Positions 5,773 to 7,380 of a DNA stretch of 7,380 bases are shown here, piece after piece (within the stretch, counting starts at the first letter, position 1; every line of letters starts with the position of its first letter). The position numbers were made by a program, and so were the translations under genes. The DNA is taken from positions 1 through 7,380 of the forward strand of contig CAYMWP010000181.1 of NCBI GenBank assembly GCA_964393895.1, given 5' to 3'. This DNA is from B4-G1 sp964393895 (GTDB taxonomy: Bacteria; Chloroflexota; Anaerolineae; B4-G1). A model generated the notes under the pieces. The model did not search any database. It saw nothing but the letters and a program-made list of their open reading frames with translations, and was not told the origin of the DNA.

Positions 5773-7091
5773 CCACCCCCCCATTGCGCACTGCCGCACA
5801 CGAACTGCAACGAGCCGCCCTGATCGCCGTAGAGCCGGCGGCTGCCATACACCGCCACGTTCGCAGAGAGGGAGACACGCTCACCGTCGCCAATCGTCGC
5901 TACGACCTGCGCCGTTACGAGCGCGTGTTCGTCATCGGCGGGGGGAAAGCCGCCGCGCCAATGCTGGCCGCCATCACGGAAATCCTGGACGACCGGCTGG
6001 CCGAGGTTGCCATCGTCACCAAATACGGCCACACCATCCCCCCAATCCCCAATTCCCAAATCATTGAGGCTGGTCATCCGCTGCCCGACGAGAACTCGGT
6101 GCGCGGGGCCCAGGCCATCGCCCACCTGGCGCAGCAAGCGACGGAGCGTGACCTGGTCATCTGCCTCATCTCCGGCGGCGGCTCTGCCCTGCTGACGCTG
6201 CCCGTGCCGGGGCTGACGCTGCCCGATCTGCAAACCCTCACCGACGCACTCCTCCGTTCCGGCGCGACGATCAACGAGCTCAATACTGTGCGTAAACATT
6301 GCTCGCGCATCAAGGGGGGCAACCTGGCCCGCCTGGCCGCCCCGGCCACACTGATAACCCTCGTCCTCTCCGACGTGATCGGCGACCCGCTCAATGTCAT
6401 CGCCTCCGGTCCCACCGTGCCCGATCCCACGACGGTAGCGGACGCGCAGGCGGTGCTGGAACGGTACGAAAGCCCCAGGCGTTCTCTGAAACCCCTGGGG
6501 TTTGAATTGCGCGAAACCCCCAAACCGGGCGACCCCATCTTTGAGAAAGTGCAGCACGTCGTCGTCGGATCCAACCGGCTGGCAGCGTTGGCGGCAGTGG
6601 AGCACGCCCGCCGGATGGGCTTTGACGCGCTGCTTTTGAGCACCTACGTCGAGGGGGAAGCACGGGAGGTGGCAAAGGTTGCAGCGGCGCTGGCAAAAGG
6701 GATACGCGCCCACGGCGACCCGCTGCCACCGCCGGCCTGCCTGGTCTGGGGCGGCGAGACGACGGTGACGGTTCGCGGGGAGGGCACAGGAGGCCGTAAC
6801 CAGGAACTGGCACTGGCGGCGGCATTGGCGTTGGAGGGCTGTCCGGGCGTGCTGCTAATGGCGCTGGCGACCGACGGCAGCGATGGTCCCACCGACGGGG
6901 CCGGCGCGGTCGTCACCGGCGAGACGGTGGCCCGCGCCCGCGCTCTGGGACTGGACGCCCAGGCGGTGCTGGAAGACAACGACAGTTATCCCTTCTTCGA
7001 CGCTCTAGGCGACCTGCTCCGCACCGGCCCGACGGGAACGAACGTGAATGACTTGCTGTTCATACTGGTGGGGGGAAGCGCAGCGGATTGA
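5769..7091 (+). CDS. Glycerate 2-kinase, MOFRL/DUF4147 family
   Basis: The product (440 residues, normal family length) matches ATP-dependent glycerate 2-kinases, which form 2-phosphoglycerate. They act in serine-type, tartrate/glyoxylate or branched Entner-Doudoroff degradation. Some members are annotated as hydroxypyruvate reductase (TtuD). Visible motifs are FVIGGGKAA (54-62, with the family Lys at 60), IIEAGHPLPDE (98-108), LISGGGSALL (133-142), INELNTVRKHCSRIKGGNLA (168-187) and LSDVIGDPLNVIASGPT (200-216). ETPKPGD (249-255) and VVVGSNRLAA (264-273) follow. The C-terminal MOFRL domain has LVWGGETTV (325-333), GGRNQELALA (341-350), ATDGSDGPTDGAGA (367-380) and GPTGTNVNDL (420-429). The ATG overlaps the preceding TGA by four bases (ATGA). 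There is no clear Shine-Dalgarno, so translation probably depends on the upstream lipoprotein. The loop at 88-98 and the stretch at 234-248 carry repeat-like DNA, but the frame is intact. The gckA name is possible, but the exact subfamily cannot be fixed here. Confidence 0.93.
   Translation: MTTPPLRTAAHELQRAALIAVEPAAAIHRHVRREGDTLTVANRRYDLRRYERVFVIGGGKAAAPMLAAITEILDDRLAEVAIVTKYGHTIPPIPNSQIIEAGHPLPDENSVRGAQAIAHLAQQATERDLVICLISGGGSALLTLPVPGLTLPDLQTLTDALLRSGATINELNTVRKHCSRIKGGNLARLAAPATLITLVLSDVIGDPLNVIASGPTVPDPTTVADAQAVLERYESPRRSLKPLGFELRETPKPGDPIFEKVQHVVVGSNRLAALAAVEHARRMGFDALLLSTYVEGEAREVAKVAAALAKGIRAHGDPLPPPACLVWGGETTVTVRGEGTGGRNQELALAAALALEGCPGVLLMALATDGSDGPTDGAGAVVTGETVARARALGLDAQAVLEDNDSYPFFDALGDLLRTGPTGTNVNDLLFILVGGSAAD
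6036..6066. repeat. CCCCAAT tract inside the glycerate kinase gene
   Basis: ATCCCCCCAATCCCCAATTC is followed by CCAAATCATTG. It encodes IPPIPNSQII (90-99) in the loop between YGH and EAGHP. By recollection of the family, this stretch differs from the usual VPLxRIEVI form and may be one or two residues longer. Confidence 0.45.
6489..6503. repeat. Perfect palindrome in a variable part of the glycerate kinase gene
   Basis: AAACCCC-T-GGGGTTT has 7-bp arms around a single base. Related bits lie on both sides: AGCCCCAGG at 6470-6478 and AAACCCCCAAACC at 6514-6526. It encodes KPLGF (241-245) just before the conserved ETPKPGD, in a region whose length and sequence vary in the family. Confidence 0.5.
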
Positions 7092-7313
7092 ACGATCACC
7101 AAAGACTCGTGTCGTAGATACGTTTGGCAAAACGATGAACGTCGCCACCGCGCGCCCGACCAAACGGGCCTGCTCGTCGTACAGGCGCGCCTCTGCGATG
7201 TCTTGGCGCTTGCCAGGCGACGACGCCTGCTCCTGCATCCCGGTGACTTTTGCCATAGTCGGACCGGCAGACACCACGTTGGCCTGAGAGAGGTAGAGCA
7301 GTTTGTTGGACAC
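7005..7313 (-). pseudogene. Chimeric gene remnant: ornithine cyclodeaminase-like start joined to thioesterase-like end
   Basis: This is a 102-codon frame from GTG 7313. Residues 1-23 (MSNKLLYLSQANVVSAGPTM and AKV) look like the N-terminus of the ornithine cyclodeaminase/mu-crystallin family, whose members usually begin KLLYLSxADV...MxEII and run about 320 residues. After a short junction, residues 39-63 (IAEARLYDEQARLVGRAVAT then FIVLP, 7199-7125) look like the last strand pair of a PaaI-type hotdog thioesterase. From residue 64 I recognise nothing, and the frame ends 87 bp inside the 3' end of the glycerate kinase gene on the opposite strand. Neither family could fold from such fragments, so I favour a deletion-fusion remnant. 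A small expressed protein cannot be excluded, because the frame is open and has a plausible -10 box. Both family assignments come from pattern recognition and are moderate. Confidence 0.42.
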
Positions 7314-7356
7314 AGCTTAGCTCTTTTTGTATTTGTTTACCGGGGTTCCTCTCCTC

Positions 7357-7362
7357 ATTATA
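7357..7362 (-). promoter_or_regulatory. -10 box upstream of the chimeric remnant
   Basis: TATAAT on the minus strand lies 43 nt before the GTG at 7313. The matching -35 would fall at or just beyond the end of the window, so only half the promoter can be judged. It suggests that the original gene's promoter survived. Confidence 0.45.
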
Positions 7363-7380
7363 GCCGAAGTGAACCTCCGA

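Noticed and set aside
5361..6713. 450-codon open frame on the minus strand opposite the lipoprotein and kinase genes
   Set aside because: It lies antisense to two genes with clear family motifs. Its composition (Gly, Arg, Gln and Val rich, no motif) is typical of a shadow frame in GC-rich DNA.
7121..7134. Hairpin CGTTT-GGCA-AAACG as a terminator for the kinase operon
   Set aside because: The stem has only five base pairs, is AU-rich and has no T run after it.

Overview
The window is 7.4 kb of GC-rich bacterial DNA in which about 93% is coding. Its gene styles suggest a Chloroflexota bacterium, probably Anaerolineae-like. They include a polytopic PMT-type glycosyltransferase with a long extracytoplasmic beta-rich tail, and a solute-binding lipoprotein with a Pro/Ser/Thr-rich tether after the lipobox Cys. 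This taxonomic reading is inference from family resemblance and not from a marker search.

Layout. (1) Positions 99-2138 (+) hold a complete uvrB, the damage-verifying helicase-like subunit of nucleotide excision repair. (2) Positions 2139-2202 are a convergent junction with nested inverted repeats that probably act as a terminator or an intergenic repeat element. (3) Positions 2203-4230 (-) encode a GT-C (PMT/ArnT-like) membrane glycosyltransferase. (4) Positions 4231-4407 are a divergent promoter region. It has a good sigma-70-type promoter on the minus strand (TTGCCA, 17 bp, TATGAT) and an extended -10 (TGTTATAAT) on the plus strand. (5) Positions 4408-5772 (+) encode a family-1-like solute-binding lipoprotein. 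Its stop overlaps the start (ATGA) of (6) a MOFRL-family glycerate 2-kinase at 5769-7091 (+), so the two form a coupled operon. (7) Positions 7005-7313 (-) hold a short reading frame. It begins like an ornithine cyclodeaminase/mu-crystallin family protein and then switches to a sequence resembling the C-terminus of a hotdog thioesterase. I read it as a chimeric gene remnant behind a recognisable -10 box.

The genes do not form one obvious pathway. uvrB and the glycosyltransferase look like independent units. The lipoprotein and glycerate kinase are co-translated, which suggests uptake or sensing of a carbon compound linked to glycerate metabolism, but no ABC permease or ATPase gene is present here.

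The strongest signal not explained by the genes is a family of short degenerate ATTGG/ATTGGGG tracts (and complements). They recur at five or six places, mostly inside coding sequence at tolerant positions: both divergent N-termini, a linker and a surface loop. Some sit beside small perfect palindromes. I saw no CRISPR array, RNA gene, insertion sequence or defence system, and nothing I could defend as a new multi-gene system.
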